64,000 bases of DNA. It comes from JAEYOM01 sp036260935 (GTDB lineage Bacteria > Bacillota > Clostridia > Acetivibrionales > DTU013). Below, in pieces: positions 22,527 through 32,700 of this stretch; positions within the stretch are counted from its first letter, which is position 1, and each line of letters begins with the position of its first letter. Location of the stretch: assembly GCA_036260935.1 (NCBI GenBank), contig DATALQ010000021.1, positions 1 to 64,000 of the forward strand, given 5' to 3'. The notes under the pieces were generated by a model, which made no database searches, was not told the DNA's origin, and worked only from the letters and a program-made list of their open reading frames with translations. The translations under genes and the position numbers were made by a program.

Positions 22527-24539
22527 ATGCGTATCAGAAGCATCAAGTTAAAATTGACTGTTTTTTTCGGGATTTTGATTTCTGTTGTTTCTTTGGGATT
22601 TGGAATAATGACTTATCTGGAAGCTTCGAAAATGCAGATGGAATATATCGAAGATATTCTGCCCCAGATGGCCGAGGAAGCTGCAGAGGTCGTTAATAGC
22701 AGGATTACCTCACAGATCGATAAGTTGGAACTGCTTGCGGGCGATGATGACATAAAAAGCGAGGAACTCACCACAACTGAAAAATTGGACATTTTGAATC
22801 AGGAAGCCGAACGAAGCGGGCATTTGAAAATGGGTATTGCAGATACTGCCGGCAATATACAATATTCCAATGGAGACAAAAGCATAAATATCGCTGACAG
22901 AGATTATTTCAAGAAGGCATTGGCAGGCGAAAGTAATGTTTCGGATCCGATTTTGAGCAAGTCGAACAACAAGGTAGTGATCTGCTACGCAGCGCCAATA
23001 AAAGAAGGCGATACAATTAAAGGTGTTCTTGTTGCGACGCGCGATGGAAATGAACTGAGTACGTATATTAACGACGTTCACTTCGGAAAAAACGGATCGG
23101 CTTACATGATAAATAATGAATGTACTACGATAGCACATAAGGATCAAAACCTCGTAATAAAAATGGATAATGATCTGGAAAACGTTAAAAAGGACCCCGG
23201 GCTTGAATCCTTGGTTAAATTGGAAAAACAAATGATGGAAGGAAAAGAGGGAACAGGAGAGTATTCATATAATGGCGTCACCAAATTCATGGCCTATACG
23301 CCCGTTAAGGGAACATCCTGGTCTTTGGCGCTTACAGCTCCAGAGTCCGAAGTGATAGCTAAAGTAAATGAACTTGGTTCACGGATGATCGTTTTGTCAT
23401 TGATATTTATACTGGCAGGTTTGATCATAACTTATTTTCTGGCTATGCAGATATCGAAGCCGATCAAGGCTGCGGCCGAATTCCTTAATAAGGTTTCTTC
23501 CGGAGATTTTTCAAACGATGTTCCTCAAAAGCTTCTTAAATCCGATGATGAGATAGGCATACTGGCAAATGCAATTCAAACTATGCAGCAATCGTTCAGA
23601 AAAACCGTAAAACATGTCATTGACGGATCGAACGAGGTCGGGCATATACTTGATAATATAAACGACGGAATGTACAAACTCAACAAGAGCATCGAGGGTA
23701 TTTCGGCAACAACGGAAGAGTTATCGGCAAGCACGGAGGAAACGGCTTCTTCAACCGAAGAGATGAATGCTACCTCAACAGAGATAGAAGACGCTGTTGG
23801 TTCAATAGCCTCAAAAGCACAGGATGGCGCCGTAAAAGTCAGCAATGTCAATAAAATGGCGGAAGAAATGCATAAAAATGCGGAGACCTCGAAAGGTAAC
23901 GCTAAAGAGATATACGGAAGAACGAAAAATGAACTGCAGAGAGCAATAGAACAATCGAAGGCTGTCAATCAGATAAATGAGCTGTCGGAAGCTATACTTG
24001 CGATCACCTCACAAACCAATCTCCTTGCATTGAATGCCGCCATAGAAGCTGCAAGAGCAGGTGAGGCAGGTAAGGGCTTCGCAGTCGTGGCCGAAGAGAT
24101 CAGAAAACTGGCTGAAGATTCAAGGAATACGGTTACCAGGATACAAAGTGTCACAAAAATTATATATGAAGCTGTAAACAACCTTTCATCCAGTTCAGAA
24201 GAAGTACTTGAATTCATCGACAAGCAGGTGGCAAAGGATTATGACTATATGGTCGATACCAGCGAACAGTACACTGAAGATACATCAGCCATAAATGATA
24301 TGGTTACGGATTTCAGCGCAACTTCGGAGGAACTTCTGGCCTCCATAGACAACATGGTTAAAGCCATAAATGAGATTTCAAGCGCATCTAACGAGGAGGC
24401 GCAGGGAGCCTCGAGCATTGCGCAGGATGCTTCGGGTATAGCTGAGATGTCAAATGATGTTATTAAGCTGGCGGAATCGGCAAAAGAAAAATCCGATTCA
24501 TTAATAAAGGTAGTATCACAATTTAAGATAAAAGCATAA
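22527..24539 (+). CDS. methyl-accepting chemotaxis protein with dCache-like sensor
   Basis: The 670-residue chemoreceptor has TM1 at about 8-30 and an extracytoplasmic region of about 250 residues that looks like a double Cache domain (SGHLKMGIADTAGNIQYSNG, then ISKSNNKVVICYAAPI-like motifs). TM2 is at about 286-308, followed by HAMP (about 310-365) and a signalling domain with tip TSQTNLLALNAAIEAARAG near 493-511. GGAGAG precedes the ATG. It stands between rluD and pyrR, where bacilli have no such gene. dCache receptors often sense amino acids or organic acids; the ligand here is unknown. Confidence 0.93.
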   Translation: MRIRSIKLKLTVFFGILISVVSLGFGIMTYLEASKMQMEYIEDILPQMAEEAAEVVNSRITSQIDKLELLAGDDDIKSEELTTTEKLDILNQEAERSGHLKMGIADTAGNIQYSNGDKSINIADRDYFKKALAGESNVSDPILSKSNNKVVICYAAPIKEGDTIKGVLVATRDGNELSTYINDVHFGKNGSAYMINNECTTIAHKDQNLVIKMDNDLENVKKDPGLESLVKLEKQMMEGKEGTGEYSYNGVTKFMAYTPVKGTSWSLALTAPESEVIAKVNELGSRMIVLSLIFILAGLIITYFLAMQISKPIKAAAEFLNKVSSGDFSNDVPQKLLKSDDEIGILANAIQTMQQSFRKTVKHVIDGSNEVGHILDNINDGMYKLNKSIEGISATTEELSASTEETASSTEEMNATSTEIEDAVGSIASKAQDGAVKVSNVNKMAEEMHKNAETSKGNAKEIYGRTKNELQRAIEQSKAVNQINELSEAILAITSQTNLLALNAAIEAARAGEAGKGFAVVAEEIRKLAEDSRNTVTRIQSVTKIIYEAVNNLSSSSEEVLEFIDKQVAKDYDYMVDTSEQYTEDTSAINDMVTDFSATSEELLASIDNMVKAINEISSASNEEAQGASSIAQDASGIAEMSNDVIKLAESAKEKSDSLIKVVSQFKIKA

Positions 24540-24554
24540 TATTTATAAATCCTA

Positions 24555-24583
24555 TAGACAAGAAAATATCAGTATGGTAATAT
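24555..24583 (+). promoter_or_regulatory. promoter of the pyr operon
   Basis: TAGACA (24555-24560), a 17-base spacer and TAATAT (24578-24583), with an extended TG-G just before the -10, make a plausible sigma-A promoter. It starts the transcript a few bases before the PyrR-responsive attenuator. Confidence 0.6.
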
Positions 24584-24602
24584 AAATTCAACTAAATCTT
24601 AA

Positions 24603-24712
24603 ATGACCTTTTAATTAGTCCCGAGAGGCTGGAAGGGTAGCATTTGCTGGTGTATTACAGGTTTTAAACCTTTGATGATCATGCTTCCTGCCTTTGGGCC
24701 GGAAGCTTTTTT
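24603..24712 (+). promoter_or_regulatory. PyrR-dependent attenuator of the pyr operon
   Basis: AGTCCCGAGAGGCT (24617-24630) matches the conserved PyrR-binding loop of the anti-antiterminator, flanked by pairing ACCTT/AAGGGT. GGAAG (24631-24635) can pair with CTTCC (24684-24688) as antiterminator. CTTCC is also the 5' arm of the terminator GCTTCC/GGAAGC, followed by TTTTTT (24707-24712). With UMP, PyrR stabilises the first stem and termination follows. This is the textbook arrangement, seen here upstream of pyrR itself. Confidence 0.9.
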
Positions 24713-24773
24713 GATTCTGAAGGGAATTATGATTAGGGTTAACAATAACTAAAACGGGAGGGAGGTCCGAGGT

Positions 24774-25328
24774 ATGATCGACAAGGCAGAAATAATGGAT
24801 GAGAGCGGGATCATGAGAGCAGTTACGAGGATCGCGCACGAGATTATCGAAAAGAACAAGGGCATAGATAACGTGTACCTTATCGGCATCCAGAGAAGAG
24901 GAGTACCGCTTGCCAAACTGATCGCATCGAAAATACGCGAGGTCGAGGGAAAGGAAGTGCCGGTCGGAATACTGGATATCACCTTCTACCGTGACGATCT
25001 GAGTATGCTGTCCGAGCATCCTGTCGTAAACGGTACCGAGATCAACTTTCCTGTTACGGACAAGGTAGTCGTTCTTGTGGACGACGTCATTTACACCGGC
25101 AGGACCGTGCGTTCGGCAATAGATGCCCTTATGGACATAGGAAGGCCGAGAATGATACAGCTTGCGATCCTGATCGACAGGGGGCACAGGGAGCTGCCGA
25201 TCAGAGCGGATTACGTCGGAAAGAACGTCCCGACTTCGAAAACGGAAGTCGTAAACGTCAAACTGTTTGATATTGACAAAGTAAATGTTGTTACTTTAAG
25301 TGATCTGGAAGTTGGAATGAAGCATTGA
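24774..25328 (+). CDS. pyrR: PyrR, pyr mRNA-binding attenuation protein / uracil phosphoribosyltransferase
   Basis: This 184-residue bifunctional protein binds pyr leader RNA in response to UMP/UTP and PRPP, and converts uracil plus PRPP to UMP. The PRPP-binding loop VVVLVDDVIYTGRTVRSA spans 98-115 with Asp103-Asp104. GIQRRGVPLA and ILIDRGHRELPIRADYVGK are PyrR signatures. A GGGAGGGAGGT site is 7 bases before the ATG. It is the first gene of the operon and its own target lies just upstream. A terminator overlaps its stop codon. Confidence 0.96.
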   Translation: MIDKAEIMDESGIMRAVTRIAHEIIEKNKGIDNVYLIGIQRRGVPLAKLIASKIREVEGKEVPVGILDITFYRDDLSMLSEHPVVNGTEINFPVTDKVVVLVDDVIYTGRTVRSAIDALMDIGRPRMIQLAILIDRGHRELPIRADYVGKNVPTSKTEVVNVKLFDIDKVNVVTLSDLEVGMKH

Positions 25329-25354
25329 GTAAGGAATCATCCTTACTCTTTTTT
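25327..25354 (+). terminator. terminator overlapping the pyrR stop, upstream of pyrB
   Basis: GAGTAAGGA and TCCTTACTC form a 9-bp stem on an ATCA loop, followed by TTTTTT (25349-25354). It starts inside the pyrR stop codon. No second PyrR-binding motif is visible in front of it, so it looks like a partial terminator that sets pyrR apart from the biosynthetic genes. Confidence 0.85.
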
Positions 25355-25398
25355 ATAGGAAGGATAACTGATAAACAGTACTGGAGGCGGTAGGCTAT

Positions 25399-26337
25399 AT
25401 GAATCTGAAATCAAAAGATATGCTGGGGCTAAAGGATGTTTCCGCTGAGGAAATAGAATATATACTCGATACTGCCAAGGCCATGAAATACGTGGTTTTG
25501 TCAAACAATAAGAAGACTCCTCACCTGCAGGGCAAATCGATAATCACCCTGTTTTATGAAAACAGCACGAGGACGAGGCTTTCCTTCGAACTTGCATCAA
25601 AATACATGAGCGCGAGCGCTGCAAACATCTCCGCCTCTGCCAGCAGTGTTTCAAAGGGAGAGACTCTGATAGACACAGGCAGGACGATCGACAGAATGGG
25701 GACGGACGTAATCATTATAAGGCATCCCCAGTCGGGAGCGCCGCATCTTCTGGCTCAAAACGTCAAGGCCAGCGTTATCAATGCCGGAGACGGGATGAAT
25801 GAGCATCCGACGCAGGCGCTGCTGGACATGTTTACAATGAGGGAGAAAAAAGGCACTCTCAAAGGATTGAAAGTAGCCATACTGGGAGATATCTACCACA
25901 GCCGTGTAGCAAGAAGCAATATATGGGGGCTGACAAAAATGGGGGCCGAGGTTTCACTGGCCGGTCCTGCGACTCTAATGCCGCCCGATATCGAACAGAC
26001 GGGCGCAAAGGTTTTCAACACGATACACGAAGCGCTTATAGACGCGGATATCGTGATGGCGCTGAGACTGCAGCTCGAGAGGCAGAAGAAAGCCCTGTTT
26101 CCTACAGTTAGGGAATATTCGAGGTTCTTCGGACTGGACGACAACCGGCTGCAGCTGGCCAAAAAGGATGCGATAATAATGCATCCGGGCCCGATAAACC
26201 GGGGTGTCGAGCTTACGAGCTCGGTTGCGCGCGATGAGAACTCTGTGATAGACGAGCAGGTAACCAACGGTGTAGCGGTAAGAATGGCGCTGCTGTATCT
26301 TTTGACCAGGAGGAATAGCAATGAAGCTTCTAATTAA
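25399..26337 (+). CDS. pyrB: PyrB, aspartate carbamoyltransferase catalytic chain
   Basis: The 312-residue enzyme condenses carbamoyl phosphate with aspartate, the first committed pyrimidine step. The carbamoyl-phosphate-binding motif STRTR is at 56-60. HPTQALLD and MHPGPINRGVE are active-site signatures. A GGAGG site is about 11 bases upstream. No pyrI regulatory chain follows; pyrC overlaps its end by 17 bases. A Bacillus-type unregulated trimer is therefore likely. Confidence 0.96.
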   Translation: MNLKSKDMLGLKDVSAEEIEYILDTAKAMKYVVLSNNKKTPHLQGKSIITLFYENSTRTRLSFELASKYMSASAANISASASSVSKGETLIDTGRTIDRMGTDVIIIRHPQSGAPHLLAQNVKASVINAGDGMNEHPTQALLDMFTMREKKGTLKGLKVAILGDIYHSRVARSNIWGLTKMGAEVSLAGPATLMPPDIEQTGAKVFNTIHEALIDADIVMALRLQLERQKKALFPTVREYSRFFGLDDNRLQLAKKDAIIMHPGPINRGVELTSSVARDENSVIDEQVTNGVAVRMALLYLLTRRNSNEASN

Positions 26338-27607
26338 AAACGGACACATAGTAGATGCAAAAACCGGGATCGACGGAATTTTCGATTTGCTGGCCGTGGA
26401 CGGCAAAATTGCAGAAATTCAAAAAGGGCTCGATGAGGAAGGCTGCGAGGTGATTGACGCCAAGGGGCTGTACGTGCTCCCGGGACTGGTTGACGCTCAC
26501 TGCCATCTGAGGGATCCGGGCTTCGAATACAAGGAAGATATTGAAAGCGGTACAAGGAGCGCGGCAATGGGCGGTTTTACCTCGATAGCCTGTATGCCCA
26601 ACACAAACCCTGTGGCTGATAATGAAGCAATCATAAAGTATATAATCAGCAAGGCCAGGCAGGAGGGCTATGTCAACGTTTACCCAATAGGCGCAATATC
26701 GAAGGGACAGAAGGGGGAAGAGCTCGCCGAGATAGGAGAGCTCAAATTTGCCGGTGCAGTAGCGATATCGGACGACGGCAAACCTGTAAAGAGCTCCTCT
26801 CTGATGAAAAAAGCTCTGCAGTATGCGTCGATGTTCGATATAACGGTGATCTCCCACTGTGAGGATCTCGATCTCGCAGAGGAAGGCGTAATGAACGAAG
26901 GCTACATGTCGACGATCATGGGCCTCAAGGGTATACCGGCTGCCGCTGAGGAAACCATGGTTGCAAGGGAACTTATACTTTCTGAGTATACTGGAGTGCC
27001 GATCCATATAGCACATGTGAGCACAGCCTTGTCGGTCGATCTGATAAGGAACGCAAAAAAACGGGGAGTAAAGGTCACATGTGAGACCTGCCCGCACTAT
27101 TTCTCACTGACCGAGAATGCATGCGAAGGTTACAACACAAATGCAAAGGTCAATCCGCCGCTAAGGACCGATGAAGACGTAAAGGCGATTATCGACGGAA
27201 TTGCAGACGATACGATAGATATTATAGCAACGGATCATGCACCGCATCACAGGGATGAAAAGACAGTTGAATTCAGCCTTGCGGCTAATGGGATAATAGG
27301 CTTCGAAACAGCCCTGCCGCTGGCACTGACACATCTTGTTAAGCCGGGGAGGATCAGCATTTCAAAGCTTGTTGAAAAAATGAGCCTCAATCCCGCTAAG
27401 ATACTCAGCATCAGCAAGGGGACTCTGGAGGTAGGAAGTGCTGCGGACATCACTATCGCAGACCTTAAAGACGAATATACGGTGGATGTTTCAAAATTCA
27501 AGTCGAAATCGAAAAATTCACCCTTCGGCGGTATGAAGCTGACCGGATCCGTCTGGGGTACCATTGTAAACGGCAGGGTAATAGTGAGCGACAAGGTAAT
27601 GCTGTAA
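26321..27607 (+). CDS. pyrC: PyrC, class I dihydroorotase
   Basis: The 428-residue zinc amidohydrolase cyclises carbamoyl aspartate to dihydroorotate. Metal ligands include His60 and His62 in VDAHCHLRDPG, later histidines in VISHCED and IHIAHVS, and the catalytic Asp in IATDHAPHH. Length and motifs fit the Bacillus-type enzyme. Its ATG lies inside the end of pyrB, with AGGAGGA inside pyrB as ribosome site, so the two are translationally coupled. Confidence 0.96.
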   Translation: MKLLIKNGHIVDAKTGIDGIFDLLAVDGKIAEIQKGLDEEGCEVIDAKGLYVLPGLVDAHCHLRDPGFEYKEDIESGTRSAAMGGFTSIACMPNTNPVADNEAIIKYIISKARQEGYVNVYPIGAISKGQKGEELAEIGELKFAGAVAISDDGKPVKSSSLMKKALQYASMFDITVISHCEDLDLAEEGVMNEGYMSTIMGLKGIPAAAEETMVARELILSEYTGVPIHIAHVSTALSVDLIRNAKKRGVKVTCETCPHYFSLTENACEGYNTNAKVNPPLRTDEDVKAIIDGIADDTIDIIATDHAPHHRDEKTVEFSLAANGIIGFETALPLALTHLVKPGRISISKLVEKMSLNPAKILSISKGTLEVGSAADITIADLKDEYTVDVSKFKSKSKNSPFGGMKLTGSVWGTIVNGRVIVSDKVML

Positions 27608-27653
27608 GGCAGAAATATACGGAATAAAAAGGTAACGGATACGGAGGACGGCA

Positions 27654-28610
27654 ATGGCGGAAAAAATGTTTATCGACAAACTTATAGCGGGCATCAGAAA
27701 ATGCAGCAACCCCACAGTGGTTGGTCTCGACCCTAAACTCGAGTATGTGCCGATGGCAATGAGGGCCCGGGCGTTTGAAGAGCACGGGGCGGGGTTTGCG
27801 GGTGCTGCAGCAGCAATAACGAGCTTCAATAAAAGACTGCTCGACGCAGTGTGCGATATCGTGCCCGCCGTTAAACCGCAACTCGCATATTATGAAATGT
27901 ACGGAATCGAAGGCATCAAAGCGTTTCATGAGACCTGCGCATATGCGCAATCGAAAGGGCTGCTTGTAATCGCTGACGGCAAGAGAAACGATATAGGCAC
28001 TACGGCGGAGGCGTACTCCGCAGCGTATCTGGGAAAGACTCAGATCGGAGAAGGCGAATTTACGGCATTCGATACCGATGCGCTGACTGTGAACCCCTAT
28101 CTTGGGGTTGACGGAATCAAGCCATTCACGGATAACTGCTCAAAATACGGCAAAGGGATATTCGTGCTTGTAAAGACCTCAAACAAATCGTCGGGCCAGT
28201 TTCAGGATCTTCTACTGCAAGACGGAAGCAGTATATACGAAAGGGTGGCCTCGCTTGTCGACGAATGGGGAAGCGAAGTTATTGGAGAATCGGGTTACAG
28301 CAGTATCGGGGCTGTGGTCGGCGCCACCTGGCCCGAGCAGGCGAAGGTGCTGAGGGAAATTATGAAAAAGGCGTATATACTTGTTCCGGGTTACGGAGCA
28401 CAGGGCGGAACGGCGAAAGACGTGGTAAGCTCGTTCAACGGCGACGGACTTGGTGCAATCGTAAATGCGTCACGCAGCATAATGTGCGCGTGGAAGTCCG
28501 AAAAGTGGAAGGATAAATACAGCGAGGATGAGTTTGACGAGGCTGCAAGGGCAGAGGCGGTAAGGATGAGAGATGAGATAAACGATGCGCTTGAAGAAAC
28601 GCATATATGA
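27654..28610 (+). CDS. pyrF: PyrF, orotidine-5'-phosphate decarboxylase (long form)
   Basis: The 318-residue protein converts OMP to UMP. The catalytic tetrad lies in ADGKRNDIG, with Asp108, Lys110 and Asp113. At over 300 residues, with NPYLGVDGIKPF and NASRSIM motifs, it belongs to the longer 'type 2' PyrF group rather than the roughly 240-residue Bacillus form. In the operon it falls between pyrC and carA, unlike the bacillary order where it is near the end. GGAGGACGGCA precedes the ATG. Confidence 0.93.
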   Translation: MAEKMFIDKLIAGIRKCSNPTVVGLDPKLEYVPMAMRARAFEEHGAGFAGAAAAITSFNKRLLDAVCDIVPAVKPQLAYYEMYGIEGIKAFHETCAYAQSKGLLVIADGKRNDIGTTAEAYSAAYLGKTQIGEGEFTAFDTDALTVNPYLGVDGIKPFTDNCSKYGKGIFVLVKTSNKSSGQFQDLLLQDGSSIYERVASLVDEWGSEVIGESGYSSIGAVVGATWPEQAKVLREIMKKAYILVPGYGAQGGTAKDVVSSFNGDGLGAIVNASRSIMCAWKSEKWKDKYSEDEFDEAARAEAVRMRDEINDALEETHI

Positions 28611-28679
28611 TATGGCAGCAACAAAAAGCAGGAAAGATAGAAGAAAAGAAGCAATTCACATGAGACAGGGGTGATCACA

Positions 28680-29771
28680 ATGAAGGCGTATTTGGCACTT
28701 GAAGATGGTACGATCCTTGAAGGCAGCAGCTTCGGCGCAGTCGGCGAAGTGATCGGGGAATTCGTTTTCAATACGGGAATGACGGGCTATCAGGAGGTTT
28801 TGACCGATCCGTCCTATTGCGGGCAGATAGTAACAATGACATACCCTCTTATAGGCAACTATGGGGTGATCCTGGAGGACATAGAATCCGCAAGGCCGCA
28901 AGTCAAGGGCTTTGTTGTCAGGGAAATGTGCAAGACGCCCAACAACTGGAGATCGCTCGAGACGCTGAGCGAATATCTCGGCAGGAACGGCATTATCGGA
29001 ATAGAAGGCATAGATACAAGGGCTCTTACCAGGATACTCAGAGACAAGGGAACGATGAAGGGGATTATATCCACCAGCCCCGATTTCAGCCTCGAAAGCA
29101 GGCTTTCGAAAATAAATGAATACAGGGTTGAGAACCCGGTAGAGCAGGTAACAGTAAAGGAAATGATACACCACAAGGGCACAGGCCTGAGAGTGGCACT
29201 TATAGATTATGGTATAAAGCTCAATATAGTGAGGTCGCTTCTGAAAAGAAACTGCGAAGTGTTCCAGTTCCCGGCATCCGTCACCTCAGAAGAAGTGCTG
29301 GCTGTGAACCCCGACGGCATAATGCTGTCGAACGGGCCGGGTGATCCGAAGGACTGCGGACAGCAAATCAAAACACTAAGGGAATTGATAGGTAAAAAGC
29401 CGATCTTCGGCATTTGCCTCGGCCATCAGCTTACTGCGCTCGCAATGGGCGGTGATACTGAAAAACTGAAATATGGTCACAGGGGCTGCAACCATCCCGT
29501 AAAGGATTTGGATCGGGACCTTACCTACATTACCTCTCAGAACCATGGCTACACGATAATAGAGGACAGTCTGGACAGTTCGGTTATGAAGGTCAGTCAC
29601 AGGAACATGAACGACGGTACGGTCGAAGGCGTCAGATACATGAACGTTCCGGTATTTACGGTGCAGTTTCATCCCGAAGCCTCTCCCGGGCCGGCCGACA
29701 CGGCTTATCTGTTCGACCGTTTTACAAGCATGATGGAGGATTGGAAAGGAGATAAACATGCCAAGACGTAA
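28680..29771 (+). CDS. carA: CarA, carbamoyl-phosphate synthase small (glutaminase) chain
   Basis: The 363-residue subunit hydrolyses glutamine and channels ammonia to CarB. The N-terminal domain begins KAYLALEDGTILEG. The class I glutamine amidotransferase domain has nucleophile Cys246 (FGICLGHQL) and the His/Glu pair in VQFHPEASPGP. The ATG at 28680 is 5 bases after AGGGGTGA; the GTG at 28671 lies within that site. The last 14 bases overlap carB, so subunit translation is coupled. Confidence 0.95.
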   Translation: MKAYLALEDGTILEGSSFGAVGEVIGEFVFNTGMTGYQEVLTDPSYCGQIVTMTYPLIGNYGVILEDIESARPQVKGFVVREMCKTPNNWRSLETLSEYLGRNGIIGIEGIDTRALTRILRDKGTMKGIISTSPDFSLESRLSKINEYRVENPVEQVTVKEMIHHKGTGLRVALIDYGIKLNIVRSLLKRNCEVFQFPASVTSEEVLAVNPDGIMLSNGPGDPKDCGQQIKTLRELIGKKPIFGICLGHQLTALAMGGDTEKLKYGHRGCNHPVKDLDRDLTYITSQNHGYTIIEDSLDSSVMKVSHRNMNDGTVEGVRYMNVPVFTVQFHPEASPGPADTAYLFDRFTSMMEDWKGDKHAKT

Positions 29772-32700
29772 TGATGTCAGGAAAGTAATGGTCATTGGTT
29801 CCGGACCGATCATAATAGGTCAGGCGGCCGAATTCGATTACGCAGGAACTCAGGCCTGCCAGGCGCTTCGTGAGGAAGGTGTGGAAGTCGTCCTCGTAAA
29901 TAGCAATCCGGCCACTATAATGACAGATACGAATATAGCGGATAAAGTTTATATAGAGCCCCTCAATGCGGAAACAGCAAAGAAGATCATCTTAAAGGAA
30001 AAACCGGACAGCCTTCTGCCGACGCTCGGCGGACAGACCGGCCTGAACCTTGCGATGGAGCTTGCGGAGTCAGGCTTTCTTGAGGAACAGGGTGTAAAGC
30101 TGCTCGGAACGGCGACTGAAGCCATAAAGATGGCAGAGGACAGACAGGCTTTCAAGGATACGATGGAAAGCATAAGCGAGCCTTGCATAGAAAGCAAGGT
30201 CGTCACAACAGTGGAGGATGCGTTGACTTTTGCAGAGGAGATCGGGTACCCGGTCATCGTAAGGCCGGCCTATACGCTTGGCGGCACAGGCGGTGGCATC
30301 GCGTCCGACAGGGAACAATTGAATGAAATAGCGACCAACGGCCTGCGGCTCAGCAGGGTCGGGCAGGCTTTAATAGAAAAATGTATAGCGGGCTGGAAGG
30401 AAATAGAATACGAGGTCATGCGCGATGGCAAGGGCAACGTAATCACTGTCTGCAACATGGAAAACATAGACCCCGTAGGCGTGCACACGGGTGACAGCAT
30501 TGTAGTTGCGCCGTCGCAGACGCTTTCCGACAAGGAATACCAGATGCTCCGGACCGCATCGCTGAAGATAATTTCTGCGCTTGGGATACAGGGGGGCTGC
30601 AATGTTCAGTTCGCACTGCATCCGACAAGCTTCGAATATGCGGTCATCGAAGTTAATCCGAGGGTCAGCCGCTCGTCGGCGTTGGCTTCGAAAGCTACAG
30701 GCTACCCGATTGCGAAGGTAGCGACGAAGATAGCCATAGGCTATGGACTCGATGAGATAAGAAATGCGGTTACAGGAAAAACCTATGCTTGCTTCGAGCC
30801 TACGCTTGACTATGTAGTCGTGAAAATCCCGAAATGGCCCTTCGACAAGTTCGTTAAGGCCGAGAGGACGCTCGGCACGCAAATGAAGGCAACCGGTGAG
30901 GTCATGTCCATCAGCAGCTCGTTCGAGGCGGCGCTCTTGAAGGCGATCCGCTCGCTGGAACTCAATATTAACACGTTGGAGCAGGACATTTACAAGCCTT
31001 TGGATACGGAGACCATTAGGAAAAAGCTCCGGGATATAAATGACGAGCGCCTGTTCGTAATTGCAGAAGCATTGAGAAGAGGCATAAGCATTGAAGAAAT
31101 AAATGAAATAACCAAGATTGACGACTTCTTCCTGGCTAAAATCAAGGAACTTGTAACCATGGAAGAGACGCTTAAAGGCTATGCAATAGACACTCTAACA
31201 CCCGAGCTGCTCAGAAGAGCAAAGAAAATGGGCTTCCCCGATGTCGTTATAGCAAAATATACCGGAAGCGACAGAAAAGAGATAAAGAAGCTGAGGCAGA
31301 GTTACGGGATCAATGCCGCCTACAAGATGGTTGACACCTGCGCAGCCGAATTCGAAGCTGTTTCACCATATTATTACTCCACCTACGACCAGTTCAGCGA
31401 GGTCAGGAAGAGTGACAGAAGGAAAGTACTCGTCATAGGCTCAGGCCCGATCAGGATCGGCCAGGGAATTGAGTTCGACTACTGCTCGGTACATTCCGTA
31501 TGGGCATTGAAGGAACAGGGTTATGAGACCATCATAGCCAACAACAACCCCGAGACGGTCAGTACCGACTTCGACACCTCCGACAGGCTGTATTTCGAAC
31601 CTCTGACAATAGAGGATGTTGAAAACATAATAGAAACTGAAAACCCCGAAGGCGTAATAGTACAGTTCGGCGGACAGACTGCAATAAAGCTCGTGAATGC
31701 GCTGAGCGACTACGGTATAAAGATCTTCGGCACACAGGCGAAGGACGTGGACGCCGCAGAAGACAGGGAAAAGTTCGACAGGATACTCGAAGATGTAGGA
31801 ATACCGCGTCCCAAGGGCAGGACGGTCTACACCCTCGAGCAGGCGCTAGCCGCTGCAAACGAGCTGATTTACCCGGTACTTGTACGCCCGTCATATGTAC
31901 TTGGCGGTCAGGGCATGGAAATTGCGTACAGCGACAAGGATGTAACCGAATTCATGGAAATCATCAACAGGGTCAAGCAGGAGCACCCGATACTCGTAGA
32001 TAAATACCTTATGGGCAAGGAGATAGAAGTCGACGCGATTTGCGACGGCGATGACATCCTGATACCCGGTATAATGGAGCATCTCGAGCGCGCAGGCGTT
32101 CACTCCGGAGACAGCATTTCGGTCTATCCTGCAAATACGCTGAAAAAAGCCGTAGTCGATAAAATAATCGACTGCTCCTATAAACTGGCTAAGGCATTGA
32201 ACGTAATCGGGCTGATAAACATACAGTACGTGCTTTATAATGAAGAGCTGTACGTGATCGAAGTGAATCCGAGGTCCAGCCGTACGGTACCGTATATCAG
32301 CAAGGTCACGGGGATACCGATGGTAGACATAGCTACTAAGCTGATGACGGGCAAAAAACTGACCGATTTCAGGTATGGCACCGGCCTTTATAGAAACTCC
32401 GAATATGTAGCGATAAAAGTTCCGGTATTTTCCTTTGAAAAGCTGCACGACGTGGATACGAGCCTTGGGCCTGAAATGAAATCGACGGGCGAAGTGCTTG
32501 GGATAAGCAAGGATTTCCACGAGGCGCTTTATAAGGGTATAATCGCATCAGGAATGAAACTACCGGAAAAGGGCGGGGGTATACTAATGACTGTGAGGGA
32601 TTCGGATAAGACTGAATTGCTCGCTATAGCGGAACGGTTCGAAAAGCTCGGTTACGTACTTTACGCTACCGGAAAGACCGCAAATATGCTTAATATGCAC

